A stretch of 47,800 bases of DNA, from the NCBI GenBank assembly GCA_041655035.1, contig JBAZCN010000011.1:1-47800 (forward strand), given 5' to 3'. This document shows positions 7,872 to 16,093 of the stretch, in pieces; position 1 is the first letter of the stretch, and each line of letters begins with the position of its first letter. Position numbers and translations under genes: made by a program. The notes under the pieces are model-generated. The model was not told where the DNA came from, did not search any database, and saw nothing but the letters and a program-made list of their open reading frames with translations. Origin of the DNA: NAT127 sp041655035. Its GTDB lineage: Bacteria; Pseudomonadota; Gammaproteobacteria; Pseudomonadales; Porticoccaceae.

Positions 7872-7981
7872 AGTCTCGATCAGCCGCCCCCTTACAAGGG
7901 ACCGGAAGGGTGAGCCATCAAGGCCCCGACCCGGCAAAATCGAGGGCGCAACTGTACACAAGAGCGAGGCCAAAAGCAACG

Positions 7982-8548
7982 TCAGGGCCAGGCTTTGAAA
8001 AAGTTCGCGGCATCCAGGGTTGGCGCATCGCGCAGGCCGCCCCGGGGGGTACCGAGATAGAGGAAACCGACAATGGTCTCGTTGCCGCCAAGACCCAGAC
8101 CCTCGCGCACCGCCGGGTTGGAGGCCAGGTCGCCGGTGCGCCACATGGCGCCATAACCGAGGGCAAAGGCTGCGTTGAGCATATTCTGCACCGCGGCGCC
8201 GGCGGACAGCAGTTGCTCGAGCTCCGGCACCTTGGGGTCCTCCGTGCAACTGGCAATGGCCACGATCAGCAGCGGGGCGCGCAACGGCAGTGAACGGGTC
8301 CGGGCGGCCTCCTCCGCGCCGAGGGCCGGATCGTCGTGGGTCTTGGCCGCCAGGAACAGCTCGCCCAGGCGCTCGAGCCCCGGCCCCTCGATCACCAGAA
8401 AACGCCAGGGTCGCAGCTGGCGGTGATCAGCGGCGCGCAGTGCCGCCTGCTGGATGATTTGCAGATCGGCGGAAGTCGGGGCCGGGGCCGCCAGCAGCCC
8501 GCACGAAACCCGGTTGATCAATACATCGATGGCTGAACGTTCGCTCAA
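7982..8548 (-). CDS. ydjA: NAD(P)H nitroreductase, YdjA type
   Basis: This 188-residue flavoprotein of the minimal nitroreductase family aligns well by eye with E. coli YdjA. Shared blocks are IDVLINRVSCGLLAAPAPTSADL, AALRAADHRQLRPWRFLVIEG, QLLSAGAAVQNMLNAAFALG, AMWRTGDL and IVGFLYLGTPRG. Such proteins bind FMN as a dimer and reduce nitro compounds or quinones in vitro; the physiological substrate of YdjA is not settled. The start is taken as TTG at 8548 because CAGGAG sits six bases before it and the protein then begins where the family does. A longer frame would run into queF. It is separated from queF by about 65 bases and may share its transcript. Confidence 0.88.
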   Translation of the reverse strand: MSERSAIDVLINRVSCGLLAAPAPTSADLQIIQQAALRAADHRQLRPWRFLVIEGPGLERLGELFLAAKTHDDPALGAEEAARTRSLPLRAPLLIVAIASCTEDPKVPELEQLLSAGAAVQNMLNAAFALGYGAMWRTGDLASNPAVREGLGLGGNETIVGFLYLGTPRGGLRDAPTLDAANFFKAWP

Positions 8549-8612
8549 GGGAAACTCCTGTATAAACAGTGCGTGAATGACAAGCCCGGTGCGACCGTCG
8601 CCGCGCCACGGC

Positions 8613-9422
8613 TCACTGACGGGCGGTGCGGACCATTGCCGGGCGCCGCGCCCGGGTCGAGCGGAAGGGGTTGATGTCGAGCCCGCCGCGCCGCGTATAA
8701 CGCGCGTAGACATCCAGTTCCTCCGGGTTACAACAGCGCAGGATGTCACTGAAAATCCGTTCGACACAGTGCTCGTGAAAATCCTGGTGCTGGCGAAACG
8801 ACACAAGGTAACGCAACAGCCCTTCCCGGTCGATGGTCGCGCCGCGGTAACGGATCGCAATGCTGGCCCAGTCCGGCTGGCCGGTGACCGGGCAATTGGT
8901 TTTCAGCAGGTGGCTATAGAGGCTTTCGCTTTCCCTGGCACTGCCGGGAGCCGTTGCCAGATAGTCCGTCCGCGGTTCGAAAGTGTCGCAATCGATAGCG
9001 AGTTCATCGATGCAGACACCCTCGAAGCGCTGGATACCCCGGGCGGCATAACCGTCGACGGTGAACAGCTCGATATCGGGCAGCGCGCCCAGGGCGGCCC
9101 CCAGATCCCGTCTCAGGGCGTCGACGAGGTCGTCTTCGCCGGCCAGCCGCTCCTGGTTGAAGGAATTGAGATAGAGCTTGAAGGACTTGGACTCGACAAT
9201 CGCCGGAGAGTCGCAGGGCACGGTGAATTCGCCGATGGCGACGCGGGGCTTGCCCCGGGCGTCGAGCCACGAGAGTTCATAAGCCGTCCAGATATCGACG
9301 CCGTTGAAACGCACCGCGCCGAGGCCTTCCCGCCCCCCGGCCCGGGGAATCGCCACCAGCAATTCCGGCGCGTAGCGCTGTGGATATTCAGTGGGCGCGC
9401 CCAACAGCGGTTTGCCGGCCAT
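8613..9422 (-). CDS. queF: NADPH-dependent 7-cyano-7-deazaguanine (preQ0) reductase, long form
   Basis: This 269-residue protein is of the two-half type found in E. coli (282 residues). It reduces the nitrile of preQ0 to preQ1 in queuosine tRNA-modification synthesis, in the cytoplasm. Visible landmarks are the conserved ESKSFKLYLNSFNQ substrate/NADPH motif (about 77-90) and the catalytic Cys177 with Asp184 in LLKTNCPVTGQPDW. The C-terminal half contains the FHEHCVERIF helix. GAGGAG lies seven bases before the ATG. The gene starts one base after the yadH stop codon, so it is probably co-translated with the ABC transporter genes. Confidence 0.96.
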   Translation of the reverse strand: MAGKPLLGAPTEYPQRYAPELLVAIPRAGGREGLGAVRFNGVDIWTAYELSWLDARGKPRVAIGEFTVPCDSPAIVESKSFKLYLNSFNQERLAGEDDLVDALRRDLGAALGALPDIELFTVDGYAARGIQRFEGVCIDELAIDCDTFEPRTDYLATAPGSARESESLYSHLLKTNCPVTGQPDWASIAIRYRGATIDREGLLRYLVSFRQHQDFHEHCVERIFSDILRCCNPEELDVYARYTRRGGLDINPFRSTRARRPAMVRTARQ

Positions 9423-9423
9423 A

Positions 9424-10197
9424 TCAGCTCCTCAGCCCCTTGCTGGTCGTCAGCAGGCGCAGAGAGTAGGCGTAGAGCAGGGCGATAGCCAGGCCGATCA
9501 TGGCGAAAGCCCAGCCGACATGAATATCGGAAATGCCCAGCATCCCGTAGCGGAAAGCGTTGATCATATAGAGGATCGGGTTGGCCTGGGACGCCGCCTG
9601 CCAGAAAGGCGGCAACAGGGCGATCGAGTAGAACACGCCCCCCAGGTAAGTCAGCGGCGTCAGCACAAACGTCGGAATGATCGAGATATCATCGAAGGAG
9701 CGGGCGAACACCGCATTGATGAACCCGGCCAGGGAAAAGAGCACGGCGGTGAGAAACACCACGCTCACAGTGATGAACAGGTGCTGTACGTGGAGGCGGG
9801 TGAAGAACAGCGACAGCAGGGTGACGATCAGCCCCACGGCCAGCCCCCGGGCGACACCGCCCATGATGAAGCCGATCAGGATCACATAGTTCGGCACCGG
9901 CGAGACCAGCAGCTCCTCCACGCTCTTGCCAAACTTGGCGCCGTAGAAAGAGGACACCACGTTGCCGTAGGCATTGGTGATGACCGCCATCATGATCAGC
10001 CCCGGCGCGACGAACTCGATATAGGTGAAGCCTTCCATGGCCCCGATCCGGGGGCCGATGAGGGCGCCGAAAATCACGAAATAGAGAGTGATGGTAATGG
10101 CCGGCGGCAACAGGGTCTGCGGCCAGATGCGCACGAAGCGGCGGATTTCCCGCACCAGGATGGTGACGAAGGCGATCCACTTCTCCCGGCCGCTCAT
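9424..10197 (-). CDS. yadH: ABC-2 type transport permease, YadH-like
   Basis: This 257-residue inner-membrane protein has six predicted helices and the ABC-2 signature region (FTYIEFVAPGLIMMAVITNAYGN, then GAKFGKSVEELLVSPV). The C-terminal loop contains TYLGGVFYSIALLPPFWQAAS before the last helix pair. It forms an exporter with the ATPase encoded just upstream; the cargo of YadGH is unknown in model organisms. Its ATG overlaps the yadG stop codon by four bases (10194-10197), and its own stop is one base before queF. Confidence 0.93.
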   Translation of the reverse strand: MSGREKWIAFVTILVREIRRFVRIWPQTLLPPAITITLYFVIFGALIGPRIGAMEGFTYIEFVAPGLIMMAVITNAYGNVVSSFYGAKFGKSVEELLVSPVPNYVILIGFIMGGVARGLAVGLIVTLLSLFFTRLHVQHLFITVSVVFLTAVLFSLAGFINAVFARSFDDISIIPTFVLTPLTYLGGVFYSIALLPPFWQAASQANPILYMINAFRYGMLGISDIHVGWAFAMIGLAIALLYAYSLRLLTTSKGLRS

Positions 10198-11141
10198 GAT
10201 TTCACCTCGCCATTGGCCTGATCGTGGCTGGGATTGACCAGCGACACGAACAGCTCCTCCAGACGGTTGGCTTTATTGCGCATGCTGGCCACTTCGATAC
10301 CCTGCCCGCTCAAATGGATAAAGACGTTGTTGAGTGAATCGCTTTTGTTCACTTCCACCTCGAAACTGTGGTCATCGAGCAGATGGCCGGAGAGCCCGCC
10401 GACATCCGGCATCGCGGCCAGTGGTTCGCGGGTATCGAAGACGAAGACTTCCCGGTCGAGGGTTTTCAACAGGCTGCGGATGCTGGTGTTGCGCACGATC
10501 CGCCCCTGGTCGATGATCGCCACGTTGCGACACAGGCTCTCGGCCTCCTCCAGATAATGCGTGGTGAGAATGATCGTGGTGCCGCCGGCGTTGATCTCGC
10601 GCAGAAACTGCCACATCGAGCGGCGCAGCTCGATATCCACGCCGGCGGTGGGCTCGTCGAGAATCAACAGCCGCGGCTCGTGGACCAGGGCCCGGGCGAT
10701 CATCAGCCGGCGCTTCATGCCGCCGGAGAGCATCCGCGCCGGCGAGCCCCGCTTGTCCCACAGGTCGAGCTGGCGCAGGTATTTTTCGGCCCGCTGCTCG
10801 GCCAGAGGGCGGGCCAAACCGTAGTAGCCCGCCTGGGTCACGACGATATCGAAACATTTTTCGAACTGGTTGAAGTTGAACTCCTGGGGCACGATGCCGA
10901 GGTGCTTCTTGGCCTCGGCGAAGTGGCTGTCGATATCGTGGCCGAACACAGCCACCGTGCCGCCGCTCTTGGTCACCAGTGAACAAATGATGCCGATGGT
11001 GGTGGACTTGCCCGCCCCATTCGGCCCCAACAAAGCAAAGAAATCCCCCTGCTGGACATCGAGATCGATGCCCTTCAAGGCCTCGAAACCATTGCCGTAC
11101 CGCTTGTACAGACCTTTGATGGAGAGCGCGGGAACAGTCAT
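10194..11141 (-). CDS. yadG: ABC transporter ATP-binding protein, YadG-like
   Basis: This 315-residue ATPase (E. coli YadG has 308) carries Walker A GPNGAGKST (residues 39-47), a Q-loop (IVPQEFNFNQFE), the ABC signature LSGGMKRRL, Walker B RLLILDEPTAGVD and the H-loop TTHYLEEAE. It powers the YadH permease. The start at 11141 (MTVPALSIKGLYKRYG) begins exactly at the nucleotide-binding domain. An in-frame extension upstream is rejected because it has no family similarity. No strong Shine-Dalgarno sequence is close to this ATG; GAGGG is about 14 bases away. First gene of the yadG-yadH-queF transcript. Confidence 0.94.
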   Translation of the reverse strand: MTVPALSIKGLYKRYGNGFEALKGIDLDVQQGDFFALLGPNGAGKSTTIGIICSLVTKSGGTVAVFGHDIDSHFAEAKKHLGIVPQEFNFNQFEKCFDIVVTQAGYYGLARPLAEQRAEKYLRQLDLWDKRGSPARMLSGGMKRRLMIARALVHEPRLLILDEPTAGVDIELRRSMWQFLREINAGGTTIILTTHYLEEAESLCRNVAIIDQGRIVRNTSIRSLLKTLDREVFVFDTREPLAAMPDVGGLSGHLLDDHSFEVEVNKSDSLNNVFIHLSGQGIEVASMRNKANRLEELFVSLVNPSHDQANGEVKS

Positions 11142-11526
11142 TGTGTCGATAAACCCTCGTCTGGAGCCCCGGGACCGGGTAAACGGCAACCGTGGCCCGG
11201 CGCCGATGCTTAAGCACATGTTGAAACGGCCCCTGTCGCCAGCGCGGGGACCCGCCGCCAAAAACCCGGCTCGTGTCCGACGACTCAGGGATTTTCGACA
11301 GCGCTGTGAAGGCGGCAAGTCTAAAGGATCGGCACTGCCGATGGAACGGCTCCGCTCCCCGGCGCTCTTTTGCCACACCAGGCACAAGGGCCGGACCGGC
11401 TGCCGGATGATGGCGCGGATCGCGGTGATGCGCCATCCACACGGCAATGCACCAAGCTATATATTTCACCAAAACTATAGCTTTGTGCTTATTTCGCACA
11501 TAGCTTTAGTTTGGCCTAATTGCCCC
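11142..11526. other. Divergent intergenic region yadG / HTH gene
   Basis: 385 bases without a gene. It contains a perfect 7-bp inverted repeat ATCGGCA/TGCCGAT (11328-11342) with a one-base spacer and, next to the HTH gene, an AT-rich stretch with operator-like repeats annotated separately. It should hold the yadG promoter (minus strand) and the HTH-gene promoter (plus strand). I could not place either box reliably. Confidence 0.6.
11454..11507 (+). promoter_or_regulatory. Operator-like ATAGCTTT repeats before the HTH gene
   Basis: ATAGCTTT occurs directly at 11477-11484 and 11500-11507 (23-base period), with a near copy on the other strand at 11454-11461. A 7/8 match (TTAGCTTT) recurs at 12029-12036, before the next small gene. 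The closest copy is 20 bases before the start of the XRE-type regulator, a layout expected for autoregulation. Assignment as an operator is inference. Confidence 0.45.
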
Positions 11527-11919
11527 ATGACCATCCAGCAAATCCGCTACCGCAACCTGATACTGCTACTCGCTGAGGCTGGCGGCAACCAGGCAGAACT
11601 CGCCCGCCGCGGCGAGACCTCGGCCTCCTACATCAACCAGATTCTCAAGGGCGTCAAGACCAAAAGCGGCACTGCTCGCAACATCGGTGGCGAGGTCGCC
11701 CGCAAGCTGGAAAAAGGTTTCAGCAAACCCCGCGGCTGGATGGATGAACCCCACCCCGCAAGGCCCGGCAACATCAGCGAGTCGCCCAACCTTTATATGG
11801 ACGGCAAACCGCTGAGCGGTGCCGAAACGGAACTGATTCTGCTCGCCCGCCAATGCGGACTGACCGATGATTTTCTACAGATCTCCAGAAAATGTGTGCA
11901 GCGACCGAAAAACCCATGA
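11527..11919 (+). CDS. Small XRE/phage-repressor-like HTH protein
   Basis: This 130-residue protein has an N-terminal helix-turn-helix like that of phage CI-type repressors (LILLLAEAGGNQAELARRG, then ETSASYINQILKG as the recognition part). It continues with VARKLEKGFSKPRGWMDEP, where these repressors normally join a linker. No S24/LexA-type protease domain follows; the C-terminus is only about 55 residues (PLSGAETELILLARQCGL). Expected role: DNA-binding regulator, possibly of its own promoter. There is no Shine-Dalgarno sequence in the 15 bases before the ATG, so it may be translated from a very short leader. No phage genes are nearby. Confidence 0.82.
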   Translation: MTIQQIRYRNLILLLAEAGGNQAELARRGETSASYINQILKGVKTKSGTARNIGGEVARKLEKGFSKPRGWMDEPHPARPGNISESPNLYMDGKPLSGAETELILLARQCGLTDDFLQISRKCVQRPKNP

Positions 11920-12092
11920 TACCGGGCGGCGACCGGTGAGCCGTCGACCTTCCCTGCGCCAGGCCCTCCTCTAGCCACCGCCCCAGCCAAACATCCAGCA
12001 CAGTGCTTGACATTTTATCCAGATAGATTTAGCTTTCGGCTACAGATAGGGTAGCCGGTAGTATCCAGGGCGAGGTAATTCAGGTAACGACA

Positions 12093-12341
12093 ATGGGCAA
12101 GGGAATGAACAACGGAATCGACAAGGGAGTGGACATTACCATCACGCTGACCTGCGAACAAGCGAACAATGTCCGCCGGATCAACGAGTTGATCGCCCTC
12201 AAGCGCCCCTGGCAACTGGAAGAAACCACAGAGTGGACAAGGCTCAAGGACACTCTTGCCAAGACCCTGATGCCGCGCATTCTCGTTGCGGTGCTCGACT
12301 CCGACAAAAGGGAACACGACCACGACCGGCCGGTGCAGTGA
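12093..12341 (+). CDS. Small hypothetical protein
   Basis: This 82-residue polar protein is not recognised. It has no signal peptide or membrane helix; the middle is helical and charged (RINELIALKRPWQLEETTEWTRLKDTL) and the C-terminus is rich in Asp and His (DSDKREHDHDRP). A good -35 (TTGACA, 12007-12012) lies upstream with a poor -10 (TAGCTT, 12030-12035) that overlaps a copy of the HTH-gene repeat. AGG is eight bases before the ATG. Coding status rests on the ribosome site, the promoter-like context and length, so it is moderate. Confidence 0.5.
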   Translation: MGKGMNNGIDKGVDITITLTCEQANNVRRINELIALKRPWQLEETTEWTRLKDTLAKTLMPRILVAVLDSDKREHDHDRPVQ

Positions 12342-12526
12342 ACCGCTCCCGTCCGTGACGCCCGCTCCGTTGCCGTCGACCCGCGGTCGACGCGGTGCCC
12401 CTGTTCAGCCCCTCCATCGATCCCTATCGCCGCCATGCCCAGACCGCGGGCATGGCGTGTAAGAGGCAAGGTTCCTGCTATACTCGCCTCAGGAACAAAG
12501 GGAATCACCATATTCAGGGAAACGAC

Positions 12527-14167
12527 ATGGCTGGCCCACACCCCCACTGGGATCCAGAGCGTCTTCTCCACCATATCCCACGTGAAGATGCACCCGGAGC
12601 CGTGCTCCTTGTGGATCGCGCTGGCCGTGTTCTCGCCGGCTGCGGCGACAGTCTCCATCTGCTGCTCGGCGCCGGGCGGGCACTCCTCGGCGAAAGCATC
12701 GCCGATCTCTTCCCTGAATCACCGGGCAACCACGGCCTCATGGCCGCCCATACCGATGCGCTCAAGGGCGAGATACGCAGTTTTCGCCACCGCGTGGGCG
12801 TGCTCGATGTCGCCTGGGAACTATCTCCTCTGAACAGGGCGGCTCTCCTGAACGGCGATCGCGGCCAGGAAGTCCTCGCCATCGCCATCATTCTCGGCGC
12901 CGGACGCGAGATCGCCCCCATCCCCGCGGATCCTCCTCCGATCGACCCGGTCACCGGCGTACCCACCCGGGAAGTGATTCGCGCCTACGCCGAGAACATG
13001 TTTACGCAGAATCCACGGGAACACTGGGCGGTCTGTCGCCTCAATATCGGAGGATTGCGGCGGATCAACTACGCCCTTGGGCACGACATGGGCGACATCG
13101 CACTGCGCCAGGCGGTACTCAGGATCCGGTCGACCTTGAAGGAAGGTGAAAAGTTCGGCCGCGAGGCCGGTACTGAGTTCACCATGCTGATACGCTGTGA
13201 AACGGCGCAGCAAGCGATCGACCGCATCCAGGCTATGATCCCGCTGTTCGATGATCCGATAGCCATTGGCGAGCTGCGGTTCATGCTCAACTTCGCCGCC
13301 GGCGTCGCCCTCTACCCCGACGACGGAACCAGCGCCGACGACCTCGGCCGGCGCGCCGCCATCGCCAGGGAGCGGGCCAGCAGAACCGGTCTTACCTACG
13401 CGTTCTTCAGCGCGGCATTCGAAGAGCACCTGCTGGCCTACGGCTGGGTGCCGGGACAGCTCAAGCGCGCCCTGCGCGACCGCGAGTTCATTCTCCACTA
13501 CCAGCCGGTAATCGACACGGCGACCGGACGGACGGCTTCGCTCGAAGCACTGATCCGCTGGCGACACCCCTGGCGGGGCATGGTTCCGCCGGGCCACTTC
13601 ATTCCCATCGCCGAGGAGACACCGTTTATCGTCGACCTCGACATGTGGGTGCTGGAGCGGGCCTGTTGCGATGCGGTGGCCATGGACAGACCGGTCTCGG
13701 TCAACATCACAGCGGCCACGCTGGCCACCCCGGGCTTTCTCGCCCGGCTCGACCATATCCTGCAGCGCAGCGGCCTGACCGAAAATTGGTTGACCCTGGA
13801 ACTCACCGAGCGCGTGTTCAGCACACCGGAAGTCATCCTGCCGCTTCTGCAGGAAGTCCATGAACACGGGATTCAGGTCGCGGTGGACGACTTTGGCGTG
13901 GGCTACTCATCACTGTCGTATCTGTGGCAGTTCCCGCTGGACGAACTCAAGCTCGACGGCTCCTTCGTGCGCGCCGGCACCCTCGACCCGCGGGCCCGCA
14001 ATCTGGTGGCCGGCATGGTGCCGTTGGCGAAAGCGCTCGGCATGACTCTGGTGGCGGAATGCGTCGAGACTGAGCAGGACCACAAATGGCTGCAAGACGT
14101 TGGCATATACCTCCAGCAAGGTTTTTACTTTGCCCGCCCGGCGCCGGCGGATGAAATCACCCGCTAG
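12527..14167 (+). CDS. PAS-degenerate GGDEF-EAL protein, probable c-di-GMP phosphodiesterase
   Basis: This 546-residue cytoplasmic protein begins with a PAS-like sensor (about 15-110, AVLLVDRAGRVLAGCGDSL). A GGDEF-fold domain follows in which the signature is AGTEF (214-218) instead of GGDEF, so cyclase activity is unlikely. The C-terminal EAL domain looks active: E340-A-L in LEALIRWRHP, the Asn of SVNIT, the ELTE motif, both Asp of VDDFGVGYSS, Lys in LKLDGSF, AECVET and the final QQGFYFARP. It should therefore hydrolyse c-di-GMP, with the dead GGDEF domain as a possible GTP sensor. The ATG at 12527 has AGGGA about 8 bases upstream; earlier in-frame starts lack one. Confidence 0.9.
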   Translation: MAGPHPHWDPERLLHHIPREDAPGAVLLVDRAGRVLAGCGDSLHLLLGAGRALLGESIADLFPESPGNHGLMAAHTDALKGEIRSFRHRVGVLDVAWELSPLNRAALLNGDRGQEVLAIAIILGAGREIAPIPADPPPIDPVTGVPTREVIRAYAENMFTQNPREHWAVCRLNIGGLRRINYALGHDMGDIALRQAVLRIRSTLKEGEKFGREAGTEFTMLIRCETAQQAIDRIQAMIPLFDDPIAIGELRFMLNFAAGVALYPDDGTSADDLGRRAAIARERASRTGLTYAFFSAAFEEHLLAYGWVPGQLKRALRDREFILHYQPVIDTATGRTASLEALIRWRHPWRGMVPPGHFIPIAEETPFIVDLDMWVLERACCDAVAMDRPVSVNITAATLATPGFLARLDHILQRSGLTENWLTLELTERVFSTPEVILPLLQEVHEHGIQVAVDDFGVGYSSLSYLWQFPLDELKLDGSFVRAGTLDPRARNLVAGMVPLAKALGMTLVAECVETEQDHKWLQDVGIYLQQGFYFARPAPADEITR

Positions 14168-14829
14168 CCCCCGCTGAATATTGGCCGAGCCTCCGTCAGC
14201 GAAGAAAACTGCTCCACCTGGGCATTAAGTTCTAGGACCCCGCAACCGGGTCTGTTACTGTAACCAGCAGCAGAATTGAAAGTTCCCTCCTATTGGTCCC
14301 TTAAAAGGACGCGCTCGCGATACGCAAATATGTGCGTCAGCTTGTCGAACAGTTGATGCTATCTCCGCGCTCCACACTGAGACTGTTGAAGCCACGCCAG
14401 CTCGAGGATGCCGGCCCCCATCTCCAGGCAGCTGAAAAGTAAATGCAGATATATCCAAAGTCTTCAACAGATTGATTTTCATATCAATTGTAATCGCCAA
14501 ATGAATTGCCGCTGCAGAATGCCAAGACAATATCCGCCGACAATTCGCACTTAGTTTTAAACGATTGAAATCCATTAATTACCCGGATGGCATAGACGTT
14601 GCGATGACGATGTCGGAACGACTGGCGGTTGGGCGCAACATCGATATTCTGCCCATCGATAAATCGGCAAAAGGACTACGCCTGATAAAAAGGCTACGTT
14701 TAAGAAAGTAGATCTTTAAAAAGCGACTATACTGAAAGAGGAACTTTTCTTGAGAACGGGCCGTTCTTGAAGGCGTCGGCAAGTGTGGAATGATGAAATC
14801 GTCAAGTGCAATCAAAGAGGAATACCAAG
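14168..14829. other. AT-richer intergenic region
   Basis: 660 bases in which I see no credible gene; the open frames on the minus strand lack ribosome sites and family features. Base composition is clearly more AT-rich than the flanks. The last 90 bases contain a perfect 7-bp inverted repeat AGAACGG/CCGTTCT (14753-14767) and a GAACTT box annotated separately. A small RNA cannot be excluded by eye. Confidence 0.5.
14740..14770 (+). promoter_or_regulatory. Possible sigma-E/AlgU-type promoter before the EF-hand gene
   Basis: GGAACTT (14740-14746) matches the -35 consensus of RpoE/AlgU promoters. TCTTGA (14765-14770), the same -10-like string as before glgA, follows after an 18-base gap, slightly longer than the usual 16-17. 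The start codon is 60 bases on. The inverted repeat 14753-14767 overlaps the spacer. Confidence 0.35.
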
Positions 14830-15255
14830 ATGAAAACCGCGTTTGCCTCTCTTTTTGTGGCGGCATTTGCCACTGCGTCCTTTGCCGACAATCCCGCTCT
14901 CCCTCCCCCGACAGAAGGCGGCACGCCCACGGAAAAAATTGAGCAGCTTCAGCAGCTGTTCCAAGGACTAGATACGGAAAACAGGGGATTTCTCACCCGT
15001 GAACAAATGTCGACAGGCTTGGGGCTGGGCCAGGAGAGCTTCCAGAATCTCGACCAGGATGGCGACGGTGTCATCAGCCGTGAGGAATTTTTGACCCTCA
15101 GCCTGGACGGCGCAGCCAAAGGGACCGAAAGCAACAGCCAACCCTCCGCCGAAGACTCCCACTACCTCGACCGGGATCCCGACGATTCGGAAACCGAGCA
15201 GAAAACACAGCCACAGGACCGCACGGGCAGCGAAACGGAATCCGACCTCCGATAA
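14830..15255 (+). CDS. Exported EF-hand calcium-binding protein with acidic tail
   Basis: This 141-residue protein has a clear Sec signal peptide (MKTAFASLFVAAFATASFA, cleavage around residue 19). The EF-hand pair has a degenerate first loop (DTENRGFLTREQ) and a canonical second loop (DQDGDGVISREE, with Asp at 1, 3 and 5 and Glu at 12). About 45 acidic, disordered residues form the tail. It should be periplasmic and bind Ca2+; the biological role is unknown. AGAGGA lies upstream of the ATG at 14830. A candidate extracytoplasmic-stress promoter precedes it. Confidence 0.85.
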   Translation: MKTAFASLFVAAFATASFADNPALPPPTEGGTPTEKIEQLQQLFQGLDTENRGFLTREQMSTGLGLGQESFQNLDQDGDGVISREEFLTLSLDGAAKGTESNSQPSAEDSHYLDRDPDDSETEQKTQPQDRTGSETESDLR

Positions 15256-15487
15256 GGCCTCGCAATGAACGTATCCCGCAAAGCGGATGCCTGAACACGG
15301 ACCTGGCCGGCGGCCGAAGTGAGCCAGGCAGTGTGTCCGCGAAGGATTCCGGTGACCGGCAGCCACCGACGCAAAGCCCTGTGTGGAACATGTTTTGCGG
15401 TGCATTGCCGGTAAGAATCAATTTCGACAAGCAGGTGGGCGGCGACGAGCGCCACCGCTACAGTTACATGTCTTTAAGGAGTAAGCC

Positions 15488-16054
15488 ATGAAAAAAATGA
15501 TCGTTAGCGGCCTTTCACTACTTCTCCTGGGACCCGCCCTGGCAGTGGCGCAATCTTCACAGGATCAACATGCTACCGGGATTTATCTAGGTGCCAATTA
15601 TGGTGGCTATAAAGCCCGGGGTGGTGATTTTGACGATGAAAGGGATCTTATCGAAGGGGTGGCCGGCTGGCAGATTACCCGCTATCTGGGCATCGAAGGA
15701 AATTATATCGATTTCGGCAAATACGGAAACCGGATCGCTAAAGCGGACGTCGACGGCTATGGCGCCGCCGTAGTGGGTAAATTTCCGATTACCGACAGCT
15801 TTGCCATTTACGCCAAGGGTGGCCATTTCTGGTGGGATGGCTCGGTAAAAGTCTTGGGCGTGAAGCGCAGCCAGGAAGACGACAGCTGGTTCTACGGGGT
15901 TGGCGCCCTTTTTCAGATCAACACCGCGATCGGTATCACCGCGGAGTACAAACGCTATGATATCGAATACGACAGGAGCAAGTACCCCGTGCCACCCAAC
16001 AGTTCGGACACCGATATAGATACGGTGACAGTGGGTGTACGGGTAAATTTCTAG
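15488..16054 (+). CDS. Outer-membrane beta-barrel protein (OmpA/OmpW-like porin family)
   Basis: This 188-residue protein has a signal peptide (about 1-21, ending AVAQ) and the alternating-residue strands of a small 8-stranded barrel: GIYLGANYGGYKA, YLGIEGNYIDFG, AAVVGKFPITDSFAIYAKGGHFWW, SWFYGVGALFQI, AIGITAEYKRYDI. It ends in the classic C-terminal Phe (VGVRVNF) recognised by the BAM complex. Function beyond an outer-membrane protein is unknown. AAGGAG is well placed. The coding sequence is more AT-rich than neighbouring genes. The 230 bases between it and the EF-hand gene hold no gene. Confidence 0.88.
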   Translation: MKKMIVSGLSLLLLGPALAVAQSSQDQHATGIYLGANYGGYKARGGDFDDERDLIEGVAGWQITRYLGIEGNYIDFGKYGNRIAKADVDGYGAAVVGKFPITDSFAIYAKGGHFWWDGSVKVLGVKRSQEDDSWFYGVGALFQINTAIGITAEYKRYDIEYDRSKYPVPPNSSDTDIDTVTVGVRVNF

Positions 16055-16093
16055 GTTTTATAGCGGGAGGGGAGTCCCCGCGGACAGACGTTG

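Noticed and set aside
10870..11526. Upstream in-frame extension of the HTH regulator across the yadG start
   Set aside because: The extension is antisense to yadG and has no domain; the family N-terminus begins at the ATG at 11527.
11527..11919. Prophage remnant
   Set aside because: Apart from the CI-like DNA-binding domain there is no integrase, structural or lysis gene nearby.
14255..14866. Two small minus-strand ORFs in the gap after the EAL gene
   Set aside because: No ribosome sites, no recognisable domain, and they overlap the promoter and signal-peptide region of the EF-hand gene.
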